This document shows, one piece after another, positions 46,287-54,168 of a stretch of DNA of 64,000 nt. The stretch is from Amphritea atlantica (lineage in GTDB: Bacteria; Pseudomonadota; Gammaproteobacteria; Pseudomonadales; Balneatricaceae). The stretch covers positions 1,355,001 through 1,419,000 of the forward strand of contig CP073344.1 in assembly GCA_024397875.1 (NCBI GenBank). The letters run 5' to 3'. The notes beneath the pieces were generated by a model. It saw only the letters and a list, made by a program, of their open reading frames with translations, ran no database searches and was not told the DNA's origin. The position numbers and the translations under genes are program-made. Numbering within the stretch: the first letter of the stretch is position 1; every line of letters begins with the position of its first letter.

Positions 46287-46366
46287 AACCCGGATAAACC
46301 TTGAAGTAAAAAGCTCTATAAATGACGTTCGATAAAAATAAAAAGTTCTCAAGCAGGAGTGACAAA

Positions 46367-47569
46367 ATGAAAGTAATCAAGAAGACCCTACTGGCAGCCG
46401 CGATGAGTGTGGCCGCAGCCACTGGTGTTCAGGCCGCAGGTATCTCTGGAGATGCGGTTAAGATCGGTGTGCTGGCAGATATGGGCGGTGTCTATGCCGA
46501 TATCTGTGGTCAGGGCTGTGTAACGGCTGTTGAGATGGCGGTCGAGGATTTTGGCGGCACCGTTCTCGGTAAGCCTATCGAAATTGTCAGCGCTGATGAC
46601 CAGAACAAGCCTGATGTAGGCTCTGCGAAAGTACGTCAGTGGATTGAAGATGAAAATGTTGATGTGGTTACCGGCCTGGTAGCGTCCTCGGTAACCGGTG
46701 CAGTCACCAAAGTGCTGACCGATGCCAAGAAGATTGCGCTGATCTCGGCCTCTGCCAGTAATGCCTTCACCACTAAGGCCTGTTCTCCCTACAACGCTCA
46801 CTGGACCTATAACGTAGCGGCACTGGCCAACGGTACCGTTAAGCAGATGGTGAATTCAGGTAAGAAGAAATGGTTCTTCATTACGGCTGACTATGCCTTT
46901 GGTCACGCACTGGAAGGTATTGCCACTAAGGTTATCGAGTCCAGCGGCGGTGAAGTGGTCGGTGCGGTTCGTGCGCCTCTGGGAACTACCGATTTCTCCT
47001 CTTATGTACTTCAGGCTCAGGCTTCTGGCGCTGATGTGGTTGGTCTGGCAAACGCCGGTGCTGACTTTGTTAACTCACTGAAAACATCAGCAGAATTTGG
47101 TCTGACTGAGACCGCGGATGTTGCCGGCTTGCTGGTATTCACGCCTAACGCTCAGGCACTTGATCCTGCTATTGCGGCGGGTATGAAGGCCACGACTGGT
47201 TTCTACTGGGATATGGATGACCAGACCCGTGAATGGTCTGCCCGTTTCAAGGCGCGTCACGGTTCTATCCCTGCAATGCCGCACGCGGGTGCTTACTCTA
47301 TGACGATGCACTACCTGAATGCCATTAAGGCCGCCGGTACTGATGATTCAGATGCGGTTATGAAGCAGATGAAGGCCAGCAAGCCTGATGACTTCTTCGC
47401 CCGTAACGCTTACCTGCGTAACGATGGCCGGATGGTACATGACATGCTGCTGGTCAGCATTAAAGATGCCGCCAGCCGTAAGTCTGCTGATGATATCTAC
47501 AAGATTGAAAGTGTTATCCCAGGCGATGAGGCATTCAATCCGATGCTGCCTGAGTGTGATTTCAAGTAA
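46367..47569 (+). CDS. livK: ABC transporter substrate-binding protein, LivK-like
   Basis: 400 residues. Signal peptide MKVIKKTLLAAAMSVAAATG, cut near VQA-AG. Type I periplasmic binding fold of the branched-chain amino acid/amide family: KIGVLADMGGVYADICGQGC, VSADDQNKPDVGSAKVRQWI, LISASASNAFTTKACSPYNA, and FFITADYAFGHALEGIATKV. Start at 46367 has AGGAG 8 bases upstream. Ligand specificity is not certain; urea, amides and aromatic acids also use this family. Confidence 0.88.
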   Translation: MKVIKKTLLAAAMSVAAATGVQAAGISGDAVKIGVLADMGGVYADICGQGCVTAVEMAVEDFGGTVLGKPIEIVSADDQNKPDVGSAKVRQWIEDENVDVVTGLVASSVTGAVTKVLTDAKKIALISASASNAFTTKACSPYNAHWTYNVAALANGTVKQMVNSGKKKWFFITADYAFGHALEGIATKVIESSGGEVVGAVRAPLGTTDFSSYVLQAQASGADVVGLANAGADFVNSLKTSAEFGLTETADVAGLLVFTPNAQALDPAIAAGMKATTGFYWDMDDQTREWSARFKARHGSIPAMPHAGAYSMTMHYLNAIKAAGTDDSDAVMKQMKASKPDDFFARNAYLRNDGRMVHDMLLVSIKDAASRKSADDIYKIESVIPGDEAFNPMLPECDFK

Positions 47570-47596
47570 CGCTTAAGTAAGCGCTTGGCCTGAAAC

Positions 47597-47632
47597 CCGG
47601 AGGGTAGTGGTGTACTGCTACCTACCCTCCGG
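47597..47632 (+). promoter_or_regulatory. Strong stem-loop between livK and livH
   Basis: CCGGAGGGTAG at 47597-47607 pairs perfectly over 11 bases with CTACCCTCCGG at 47622-47632, without a following U-tract. It is well placed to protect the livK mRNA 3' end or attenuate read-through into livH, giving excess binding protein over permease. Confidence 0.8.
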
Positions 47633-47636
47633 TCTT

Positions 47637-47686
47637 ATCTGAAAAGATAGTCTGAAAGGATAGTCTGAAAAGGTTATCTGAAAGGT
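47637..47686 (+). repeat. Short tandem repeats upstream of livH
   Basis: Four imperfect copies of a 10-15-base unit (TATCTGAAAAG, TAGTCTGAAAGGA, TAGTCTGAAAAGG, TATCTGAAAGG) lie directly after the stem-loop. No function is assigned; copy number may vary between strains. Confidence 0.7.
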
Positions 47687-47748
47687 GTGTATGGATCGGC
47701 TTGAAGGGGACGATTGCATACACCACCTTTGCTTCTCTGGGTGATGTT

Positions 47749-48636
47749 ATGGCGACGATATTTGGTATAAATCTGTTTGCGCTGTCGGGACAGCTGCTGG
47801 TAGGGCTGATCAATGGCTCATTCTACGCACTGCTGAGTCTCGGTCTGGCGATTATTTTTGGTCTTTTAAAAATTATTAACTTCGCGCAGGGCGCGATGTA
47901 TATGCTTGGCGCCTTCTTTGCCTGGATGGCCCTGAACTACATGGGCATCAACTACTGGTGGGCGTTGATTCTGGTGCCGCTGGCTGTCGGTGTTCTGGCA
48001 ATCCTGATGGAACGCTTTCTGGTGCGTCCCATCGCTAATGAGGATCACCTCTATAGCCTGCTGCTGACCTTTGGTATCGCACTGGTGCTACAGGGTTTAT
48101 TTACCCATATTTATGGTTCTTCCGGCCTGCCTTATCAGATTCCGGCTGAACTCAAAGGTGGTACTAAGCTGCCGTTTATGTATCTGCCCAACTACCGTGC
48201 GTGGATTATCGTCAGCTCGCTGGTGGTGTGTTTCAGTACCTGGTGGGTGATCGAAAAAACCAAACTGGGCGCTTATTTGCGGGCCGGTACGGAAAACCCA
48301 CAGCTGATGCAGGGGTTCGGTATCAATGTACCGCTGATTACGACGCTGACCTTTGGTTTTGGTGTGGCGCTGGCTGCTTTTGCCGGTGTGCTGGCGGCTC
48401 CCGTGTATTCGGTGAGTCCGGAGATGGGCTCCAATATTCTGATCGTGGTATTTGCGATTGTCGTTATCGGCGGTATGGGGTCAATTGGTGGTGCGATTCT
48501 GACCGGACTGCTGATGGGTGTGGTTGAAGGCCTGACCAAGTTCTTTTATCCGGAAGCATCGACCACCGTCATCTTCCTGTTCATGGTGATCGTGCTACTG
48601 GTTAAGCCTGCCGGTCTGTTTGGTAAAGAAGCATGA
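47749..48636 (+). CDS. livH: Branched-chain amino acid-type ABC permease LivH
   Basis: About 295 residues with eight or so membrane helices. LivH signatures: LLVGLINGSFYALLSLGLAI, FGLLKIINFAQGAMYMLGAF and VVIGGMGSIGGAILTGLLMG. A TTG at 47701 opens the frame earlier, but the ATG at 47749 gives the normal LivH length and N-terminus. The cytoplasmic loop near the end is the ATPase-coupling (EAA-like) region. Inner membrane. Confidence 0.9.
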   Translation: MATIFGINLFALSGQLLVGLINGSFYALLSLGLAIIFGLLKIINFAQGAMYMLGAFFAWMALNYMGINYWWALILVPLAVGVLAILMERFLVRPIANEDHLYSLLLTFGIALVLQGLFTHIYGSSGLPYQIPAELKGGTKLPFMYLPNYRAWIIVSSLVVCFSTWWVIEKTKLGAYLRAGTENPQLMQGFGINVPLITTLTFGFGVALAAFAGVLAAPVYSVSPEMGSNILIVVFAIVVIGGMGSIGGAILTGLLMGVVEGLTKFFYPEASTTVIFLFMVIVLLVKPAGLFGKEA

Positions 48637-48661
48637 GCCATCTTGTAGGAGTAATGACACG

Positions 48662-49588
48662 ATGAAAATTAATAAACTCTATCTGTTACTGATCTTAGTG
48701 GCTTTGGTTGCACCGAGTCTCGTGTATCCGGTGTTTCTGATGAAACTGCTGTGTTTCGCGCTGTTTGCCTGTGCCTTTAACCTGTTGCTGGGTTTTGTGG
48801 GTCTGCTGTCGTTTGGTCATGCGGTTTTTCTGGGCACCGGTGGTTATATTACCGGTTACCTGATGCTGAATACCGGACTGACGCCGGAACTGGGTGTTCT
48901 GGCCGGTACCGTCGGTGCTGGCTTACTCGGTGCTATCTACGGCAAGCTGGCCGTCAAGCGCGAGGGAATCTACTTTGCCATGGTCACCCTGGCACTGGCG
49001 CAGCTGGCATTCTTTTTCTATCTTCAGGCACCGTTTACCGGCGGTGAAGACGGGCTGCAGGGTGTCCCCCGCGGAGAGCTGTTTGGTCTGATCGATCTGA
49101 ATGATAACTTTGCCATGTACTACTTTGTCTTGGCGATCTTTATCTTCGGTTTCTGGATGGTTCACCGGACGGTGCATTCACCCTTCGGACAGATCCTGAA
49201 AGCGATCCGTGAAAATGAACCCCGTGCGGTATCGCTGGGTTATAACGTCAATGATTATAAGTGGGTCGCTTTTATCATCTCTTCTGCGCTGGCGGGCCTG
49301 GCCGGTTCCACCAAGACGCTGGTATTCCAGCTGGCGTCGCTGACCGATGTGCACTGGCATATGTCCGGTGAGGTCGTGCTGATGACCCTGCTGGGCGGTA
49401 TGGGAACTATTTTTGGCCCGCTGGTCGGTGCCGGGGTGGTGATCTCCATTCAGAACATGTTGTCCGGTGGTGAACTGGGTAACTATATCCATATCATTAT
49501 GGGGATCATCTTTATTGTCTGTGTACTGGCATTCCGCAGCGGTATTGTCGGTGAGTTCCAGAAACTGGTTAAGAAAAACTTCGGCTGA
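48662..49588 (+). CDS. livM: Branched-chain amino acid-type ABC permease LivM
   Basis: About 308 residues, nine or so membrane helices. Motifs: CAFNLLLGFVGLLSFGHAVF, REGIYFAMVTLALAQLAFFF, AIRENEPRAVSLGYNVNDYK, and LLGGMGTIFGPLVGAGVVIS. Start at 48662 preceded by TAGGAG. Last gene of the five-gene transporter; the hairpin at 49603 terminates the unit. Confidence 0.9.
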   Translation: MKINKLYLLLILVALVAPSLVYPVFLMKLLCFALFACAFNLLLGFVGLLSFGHAVFLGTGGYITGYLMLNTGLTPELGVLAGTVGAGLLGAIYGKLAVKREGIYFAMVTLALAQLAFFFYLQAPFTGGEDGLQGVPRGELFGLIDLNDNFAMYYFVLAIFIFGFWMVHRTVHSPFGQILKAIRENEPRAVSLGYNVNDYKWVAFIISSALAGLAGSTKTLVFQLASLTDVHWHMSGEVVLMTLLGGMGTIFGPLVGAGVVISIQNMLSGGELGNYIHIIMGIIFIVCVLAFRSGIVGEFQKLVKKNFG

Positions 49589-49602
49589 TGGCGATTAAAT
49601 TG

Positions 49603-49632
49603 AAAAGGGACGCAACCCAGCGTCCCTTTTTC
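49603..49632 (+). terminator. Rho-independent terminator after livM
   Basis: AAAAGGGACGC and GCGTCCCTTTT arms around AACCCA, followed by T residues. Confidence 0.93.
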
Positions 49633-49686
49633 ATGTCAAAGCTTTAGCGTATTGAAGAATTGGTTTTGCAGGATTGGAGTAGAAAA

Positions 49687-50868
49687 ATGAGTCAGGATTC
49701 AATTGTAATTGTCAGCGCCGCACGTACCCCGATGGGGGGCATGATGGGGGCGCTGAGTGAGGTGCGTTCTCCTGATCTGGGCGCCACTGCGATTAAAGCC
49801 GCGATTGAGCGTGCCGGTTTACAGGGCAGTGATATTGATGAAGTGATTATGGGTTGCGTGCTGCCAGCAGGGCTGGGGCAGGCACCGGCGCGTCAGGCGG
49901 CGCGCGGGGCAGGCATCGCCGATGCTGCAGGCGCGACCACCGTTAACAAAATGTGTGGCTCGGGCATGAAAGCGGTGATGCTGGCGCATGATCAGATCGC
50001 CGCCGGGCAGGTGGATATCATGGTGGCCGGCGGCATGGAGAACATGAGTCTGGCACCTTATCTGTTACCCAAGGCCCGTGCTGGTATGCGTATGGGGCAC
50101 CAGCAGGTAATCGACCATATGTTCTTTGATGGCCTGGAAGACGCCTACGAAGGCGGCTTGATGGGGAGCTTCGCCCAGAAGAGCGCCGATGATTTCAATG
50201 TCACCCGCGAAGCGATGGATGATTTTGCCATCGGCTCTCTGGATAAAGCGCTGGCCGCCATTGAGAGCGGTGCTTTCAAAGATGAGATCGCCGCTGTCAC
50301 GGTTACAACCCGTCAGGGGGAAACCGTTGTTGATACCGACGAACAGCCGGGTAATGCACGTAAAGACAAGATTCGTCAGCTGAAACCTGCGTTCAAGAAA
50401 GACGGTACCATCACTGCAGCGAACTCAAGCTCCATCTCCGATGGTGGCTCGGCACTGGTGCTGATGCGTGAGTCCGAAGCACAGCAGCGCGGCCTGAAAC
50501 CCCTGGCCCGAATTGTCGCCCATTCAACCCATGCCCAGCTACCGGCCGAGTTTACCATCGCGCCGATAGGTGCGATCGATAAAGTGCTGACCCGCGCGGG
50601 TTGGAGCAAAGACGATGTTGACCTGTACGAGATCAACGAAGCCTTTGCCGTGGTCTCCATGCTCGCCATCAGCGAACTGGGGCTGGATGCGTCTAAAGTC
50701 AACGTCAATGGCGGCGCCTGTGCACTGGGTCACCCAATCGGATCATCCGGTTCCCGCATTCTGGTAACGCTGCTGTATGCATTGAAAAATCAGGGTAAGC
50801 AAAAAGGTGTTGCCTCGCTCTGTATCGGTGGTGGTGAAGCCACAGCGGTTGCTGTCGAGATGCTTTGA
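49687..50868 (+). CDS. Acetyl-CoA C-acetyltransferase (thiolase)
   Basis: 393 residues, biosynthetic-type thiolase. The nucleophile Cys is in VNKMCGSGMKAVM, NEAFAVVSM carries the conserved His-loop partner, and GGACALGHPIGSSGSRILVT and CIGGGEATAVAVE hold the other catalytic His and Cys regions. It interconverts acetoacetyl-CoA and two acetyl-CoA. It fits the nearby liu operon, whose end product is acetoacetate. Start at 49687 with GGAG 8 bases upstream. Confidence 0.92.
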   Translation: MSQDSIVIVSAARTPMGGMMGALSEVRSPDLGATAIKAAIERAGLQGSDIDEVIMGCVLPAGLGQAPARQAARGAGIADAAGATTVNKMCGSGMKAVMLAHDQIAAGQVDIMVAGGMENMSLAPYLLPKARAGMRMGHQQVIDHMFFDGLEDAYEGGLMGSFAQKSADDFNVTREAMDDFAIGSLDKALAAIESGAFKDEIAAVTVTTRQGETVVDTDEQPGNARKDKIRQLKPAFKKDGTITAANSSSISDGGSALVLMRESEAQQRGLKPLARIVAHSTHAQLPAEFTIAPIGAIDKVLTRAGWSKDDVDLYEINEAFAVVSMLAISELGLDASKVNVNGGACALGHPIGSSGSRILVTLLYALKNQGKQKGVASLCIGGGEATAVAVEML

Positions 50869-50894
50869 TGGTTTGAATTAAGCCTGGATGTTTG

Positions 50895-50928
50895 AAAAGG
50901 CCGATACAGAGATGTGTCGGCCTTTTTT
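50895..50928 (+). terminator. Rho-independent terminator after the thiolase gene
   Basis: AAAAGGCCGA (50895-50904) pairs with TCGGCCTTTT (50917-50926) and is followed by more T. It marks the left edge of the accessory region. Confidence 0.93.
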
Positions 50929-51161
50929 GTTTTGAAAAGCCGAATAAGTCGTAGTTCGTCGTTCGAACGTCACAAAAAGCGTGACTTGCTCGTCGCTCGC
51001 AAGAGCCTGTTTAAGATATTCCGTGGTAATGGGGTAAAATCACTCTGTGCCCTCGGTGGTGAAAAACTCTTCCTCGCTGCACAAACCCAGAATCGAACCT
51101 TGCTACAAATTAGTTTCTTATTATTGTCTCTTATCCGCTGTGGATAATTCCCTCTGTTTTT

Positions 51162-51177
51162 CTGACTATATATACAG
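51162..51177. promoter_or_regulatory. LexA-like box in the left flank
   Basis: CTGACTATATATACAG keeps the ACAG half and AT-rich centre of a LexA operator, but has CTGA in place of CTGT. Integron integrase promoters are often LexA-controlled, yet no intI gene flanks this site. Confidence 0.35.
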
Positions 51178-51328
51178 TTAATTGGGATAAATCAGAAATG
51201 ATGGCACGCTTTGTCACTCACAGATCTGAAAAAAGCGCGTTTTGTCACTGGTATAACCCTTTAAAGTGGTGCAATATCAGACAGATAAGGATATCAACAG
51301 GTGAGATTATTTGCCGGTTGAAAGTAAC

Positions 51329-51348
51329 AAAACGCGCATGCGCGTTTT
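51329..51348. repeat. Perfect 20-base palindrome
   Basis: AAAACGCGCATGCGCGTTTT is its own reverse complement. The preceding bases read GTAAC, so it could be the R'' side of an attC-like structure ending at 51464, with the related CAAAACGCGCACGC at 51431 on the other side. That reading is uncertain. Confidence 0.6.
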
Positions 51349-51457
51349 CAGGGGATGAAAAACGACGTGCTTCAGAATTACTCTTTTAGTTCAGATAGAT
51401 ACAACTTCCCTATCCGCAGTCTTGCGGTGTCAAAACGCGCACGCACACAATTAAAAT

Positions 51458-51467
51458 GTTAGCTGCC
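51458..51467 (+). other. Cassette boundary (attC R' core) opening cassette 1
   Basis: GTTAGCTGCC here is the exact reverse complement of GGCAGCTAAC at 51905-51914, at the end of the same cassette's gene. That pairing of the first bases of an integrated cassette with the R'' box of its own attC is the signature of integron cassettes. Confidence 0.75.
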
Positions 51468-51478
51468 AAAGAGGTTCT

Positions 51479-51913
51479 ATGGAAATTAAGCAAATTCAGG
51501 GATATCGAATAGTCTCACTTATTACTCTTATTGTTTCGTTGGCAGCAGCGTATCCAATAGTCGACTCAGAAAACTTAAAGATTGCTGGATTTATCAGCGG
51601 CGCACTTGGTTCGTTTTTACTTGGACTAGCTGCATTCAGTGTCACCTTGAGATACGTTTGTCATCTGTTCTCAAAAATAAATCATCTTGGCTTTGTTCGT
51701 TTTGTCTCAGGCCTAGTTCTAATGCTGGCGGTTGTCTTCGCTTGGTTTTTTGCCGTAATGAAATTAGCGGTAGTTCCCGCTGTTAATGGTGAGGTTAATT
51801 CCGAGTTCGTATTGCCTGCCCTGTTGGGGGTGGTCAATGGTGGCTCAGGTGTTTTATATTTCTATTTCATCTGGCCATTTAAACAAAAGTTTGTGTTAGT
51901 TCATGGCAGCTAA
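51479..51913 (+). CDS. Cassette gene 1: small four-helix membrane protein
   Basis: 144 residues with about four membrane helices (VSLITLIVSLAAAYPIV; AGFISGALGSFLLGLAAFSV; FVSGLVLMLAVVFAWFFAV; LPALLGVVNGGSGVLYFYFI). No recognised family. It starts 21 bases after the cassette boundary with AGAGG as RBS, and its TAA lies inside the R'' box, as is typical of compact integron cassettes. Codon usage is more AT-rich than flanking chromosomal genes. Confidence 0.75.
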   Translation: MEIKQIQGYRIVSLITLIVSLAAAYPIVDSENLKIAGFISGALGSFLLGLAAFSVTLRYVCHLFSKINHLGFVRFVSGLVLMLAVVFAWFFAVMKLAVVPAVNGEVNSEFVLPALLGVVNGGSGVLYFYFIWPFKQKFVLVHGS

Positions 51914-52009
51914 CAAAACAATCTTGTTCAGCCAGCAAGCTGGCTTGGGACTAGTACTCGCTGGCTTCGCCAATGCGCTCGCACTAGCCCCAAATTGTAT
52001 GCGTTACAT
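51907..52009 (+). other. attC recombination site between cassettes 1 and 2
   Basis: About 103 bases. The left end CAGCTAACAAAACAAT pairs imperfectly with the right end ATTGTATGCGTTAC (R''-L'' with L'-R'), and internal arms TTGGGACTAGT and ACTAGCCCCAA pair with one mismatch. The long imperfect palindrome with extrahelical bases and a terminal GTTA is the attC pattern. The R' core GTTACAT departs from the GTTRRRY consensus at one position. Confidence 0.75.
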
Positions 52010-52036
52010 GCACAACAAGTAGGAAGCATTGAAGTA

Positions 52037-52492
52037 ATGAAGAAGTTTTTTAAATATTTAGGATTTGGCTTTTTAAGCGTTGTTGTCTTTTTTATAGCCA
52101 TTATCGTTATTACAAGTATTGGCGGCATCGACAAAGAAGAGACTTTTCCACCATATATTACTGAGGCTGTTCCAAAGCTGACCACTTGGGATATCGAACA
52201 ATACAAACTATTGATGTCCGAGCAGGGTATTGAGGCGGCCACTCCGGAACAGTGGGCGCTTTACCTTGAGATGTTTAAAAAGCTTGGTCAGCTTCAATCA
52301 GTTGGTGTGCCAGAACTACAAAATTCGCGTGTAGCATCAACGGTTGCCACGGGTAACACCACCTATGCTGTTTATTTGGTGCCACTAACCTTTGATACAG
52401 GGGAAGCTCATGTACAGCTAGGGCTTCAGCATAATGATGGAAAAGTGGAAATTAATAGTGTTCGTTTCCTTTCAGATTTGCTGCTCAAGTGA
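52037..52492 (+). CDS. Cassette gene 2: membrane-anchored protein of unknown function
   Basis: 151 residues from ATG 52037. One N-terminal membrane helix (FGFLSVVVFFIAIIVITSIG) precedes a soluble domain with TTWDIEQYKLLMSEQGIEAA and a beta-rich end (TYAVYLVPLTFDTGEAHVQL). No recognised family. The frame is open upstream to 51995, but that would start inside attC. Cassette begins GTTACATGC (52003-52011); GCATGTAAC at 52494-52502, two bases after the stop, is its exact reverse complement. Confidence 0.7.
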   Translation: MKKFFKYLGFGFLSVVVFFIAIIVITSIGGIDKEETFPPYITEAVPKLTTWDIEQYKLLMSEQGIEAATPEQWALYLEMFKKLGQLQSVGVPELQNSRVASTVATGNTTYAVYLVPLTFDTGEAHVQLGLQHNDGKVEINSVRFLSDLLLK

Positions 52493-52493
52493 A

Positions 52494-52502
52494 GCATGTA
52501 AC
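52494..52502 (+). other. R'' box of attC 2, separated from the rest by the IS
   Basis: GCATGTAAC complements the cassette start at 52003-52011 exactly. The IS RE begins immediately after it; the remainder of this attC resumes at about 54084 on the far side of the IS. Confidence 0.75.
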
Positions 52503-52959
52503 ACATATGAGCCTTCCCGAAGTCAATAAACAATAACGCTCTTATCTGGCCGCGAAGCGGCCAGTGCTTTTCAATAAATCAGTCAGCCAGTTGTCTTCGT
52601 CTGTCATCGTGGTTGCCAAAACGAATTTGCAACAAACACATATTGAGACTCTCTTACCCCGTGCTCAACGGGTGCCAGCCTATTTATCGTCCCTGAAGCA
52701 GGCGGGGGTACTAGACATTCATCGGTTAACCTGAGAAAGGCGCTATTCAAAACTGTGGAATAGATTTCCAGTTAGTATCAGGCTCAGTTCAGGTGCAAAC
52801 CGCTTTACTGATTATTCATGCACGCCAGTGAAGCGTCTAATCAAGGCCAGGGGCTAATGTGCCCGGACCAGAAGATCGATACTTCTGTTTAGTGATTACC
52901 CGATCTTCGACGGTCTCTGATATTTCCAGTTAGGTCTTCAGCTCACTCCACTGCGTGAC
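52503..52959 (-). ncRNA. Candidate bridge-RNA region of the IS
   Basis: 457 non-coding bases lie downstream of the transposase stop, against only 82 upstream of its start. In the IS1111 subgroup the bridge RNA that pairs with target and donor is encoded in this 3' segment. It contains a perfect 8-base stem with a 3-base loop (CTGGCCGC-GAA-GCGGCCAG, 52546-52564), conserved in weaker form in the relative at 55940-55965. The exact RNA ends are not determined. Confidence 0.45.
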
Positions 52960-54003
52960 TCACCCGGTTAAAAATTTTTGTTCATCAAATACCTGCTGGT
53001 TTTTAAGCATAAAATAAACACAACGCCCCAGTTTATGGGCCAGGGCGGTGAGCGCCTTCGCTTTACCCATACGTTTATGTAAGCGGGCCAGATATGACTG
53101 TGCTTTCTCATTTCCTCTTAGATAACCCACGGCGACTTCGCCAAAAGCCCATCTCAGGTGTGCGTTACCGATCTTATTACCCTGAGTACCGTAAATCTTC
53201 CCGGCGGACTCAGCCCGGCATTTGATCAATCGGCTGTAAGAGGCAAACTTCTGAACACTGTCAAAGCGGGTAATATCTCCAATCTCATACAGGATCGTGA
53301 GTGCCAGTATGCGTCCCATGCCGGGTAAGCTGGTTAAAATATGATAATCCCGGCCATTGTGATGTTTGGCGTGTTTTTCGATATAGCACTCGATAGAGCT
53401 GAGCTGCCGATGGTAAAAATCGATAATGTTAAGATCCAGATCGATACTTTTCTGCACGGACTCATCAGAGAACGTATGCCTCATCTGCTCTCGAGCACTG
53501 GGATAGCGTAGATTCAGGTTGTTCGGTGGCAGGTTGTACTGGCTGGTCGTGTTTTTAACATGGGCTTTCAGATCGGCACCGTGTTGTACAACCCGAGTTC
53601 GTCGGCGGAGCAGGTCGCGGGTTGCCCTCATCTCAGCAGGATAGACATAGGCTAAGGGGAAGTTTCCTCCCCGGATAAGATGTGCAATTTTGTAGGAATC
53701 GATCCGATCGTTCTTGGCTTTACCCCCATGGATCGCTTTCATATACAGGGCGTGACCCAGGATAAAATCGATGTTATGTTCATGGCAGAAATCTGAAATC
53801 CAGTACCAGCAATGCATGCATTCGACACCGACAACCACATTACCGAGGTAGGGTGTCAGCAGGTCTAACAGGGGTTCTGGTCTGGCTTTGATCTCTTTAT
53901 GAAGCGCAGTTTGCCCATCATCATCTAAAATACAGACGTACAGGGAACGTGCATGCAGGTCGATACCGCAGTAAAAAGGATGATTATCAGTGTAAAATCT
54001 CAT
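52960..54003 (-). CDS. IS110-family DEDD transposase/recombinase
   Basis: 347 residues, intact. N-terminal RuvC-like DEDD domain: Asp15 in YCGIDLHARSLYVCI, Glu61 in VVGVECMHCWYWI, Asp99 and Asp102 in KNDRIDSYKIAHLI. C-terminal Tnp_20 domain: ILTSLPGMGRILALTILYEI, YSRLIKCRAESAGKIYGTQG (conserved Ser region) and KIGNAHLRWAFGEVA. No frameshift, so it may be active. It acts with a bridge RNA in this family. Confidence 0.93.
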   Translation of the reverse strand: MRFYTDNHPFYCGIDLHARSLYVCILDDDGQTALHKEIKARPEPLLDLLTPYLGNVVVGVECMHCWYWISDFCHEHNIDFILGHALYMKAIHGGKAKNDRIDSYKIAHLIRGGNFPLAYVYPAEMRATRDLLRRRTRVVQHGADLKAHVKNTTSQYNLPPNNLNLRYPSAREQMRHTFSDESVQKSIDLDLNIIDFYHRQLSSIECYIEKHAKHHNGRDYHILTSLPGMGRILALTILYEIGDITRFDSVQKFASYSRLIKCRAESAGKIYGTQGNKIGNAHLRWAFGEVAVGYLRGNEKAQSYLARLHKRMGKAKALTALAHKLGRCVYFMLKNQQVFDEQKFLTG

Positions 54004-54085
54004 GGGTCTTCTCCTTTTGGTTTGGTCGCCTTCCAGCTTAGTGTGAAAACGGTAAGCTGGGGGGAGAAGGCTCTATGAGTATCAA

Positions 54086-54151
54086 GTCAATCAACTACGC
54101 GCCTTCGGCGCCGGACGCGCTAACGCGCGCCGGTTATTGAGGGGTTAGTGC
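54086..54151 (+). other. Right part of attC 2 and start of cassette 3
   Basis: TCAATCAACTACGCGC pairs, with bulges, with GCGCGCCGGTTATTGA, enclosing a GC-rich apex, and the site ends GGGGTTAGTGC. Joined to 52494-52502 it restores a normal attC beginning GTAACAAGTCAATC. GTTAGTGC at 54144-54151 opens cassette 3. Confidence 0.75.
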
Positions 54152-54168
54152 AAAAGGGAGGTTAAGCA

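Larger units (their letters stand above)
50929..51457. other. Non-coding left flank of the cassette array
   Basis: No gene of recognisable family on either strand. It contains GTCAC/GTGAC inverted repeats near 50970, a segment near 51045-51070 (CTCTGTGCCCTCGGTGGTG) that resembles one at 56700-56740, a LexA-like box, three copies of CAAAACGCGC (near 51231 inverted, 51328 and 51431) and a perfect 20-base palindrome. A 63-codon plus-strand frame at 51198-51389 lacks any recognised feature. It may be a decayed cassette or attC/attI-like DNA. Confidence 0.5.
52503..54085 (-). mobile_element. IS110-family (IS1111-like) insertion sequence in an attC site
   Basis: About 1.58 kb with one transposase gene. 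Ends are set by comparison with two related copies: the left end finishes GAGTATCAA in all three (54085, 55179, 56359), and the right end begins ACATATGAGCC here and ATATATGAGCC at 55905. Subterminal inverted repeats GAGCCTTC (52509-52516) and GAAGGCTC (54066-54073) lie a few bases in from each end. It splits an attC between R'' and the remaining arm, the target choice described for the IS1111-attC group. No target-site duplication is seen, as expected of IS110. Confidence 0.82.

Noticed and set aside
45582..46352. 256-codon minus-strand frame opposite livF
   Set aside because: Mirror of livF with no recognisable protein features.
51085..51115. tRNA-like T-loop (GGTTCGATTCTGGG on the minus strand)
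   Set aside because: The bases either side of TTCGATT do not form the 5-base T-stem, and no acceptor or anticodon arm is present.
51198..51389. 63-codon plus-strand frame in the left flank
   Set aside because: No RBS, no recognised domain, and it crosses the palindrome; kept only as part of the non-coding flank.
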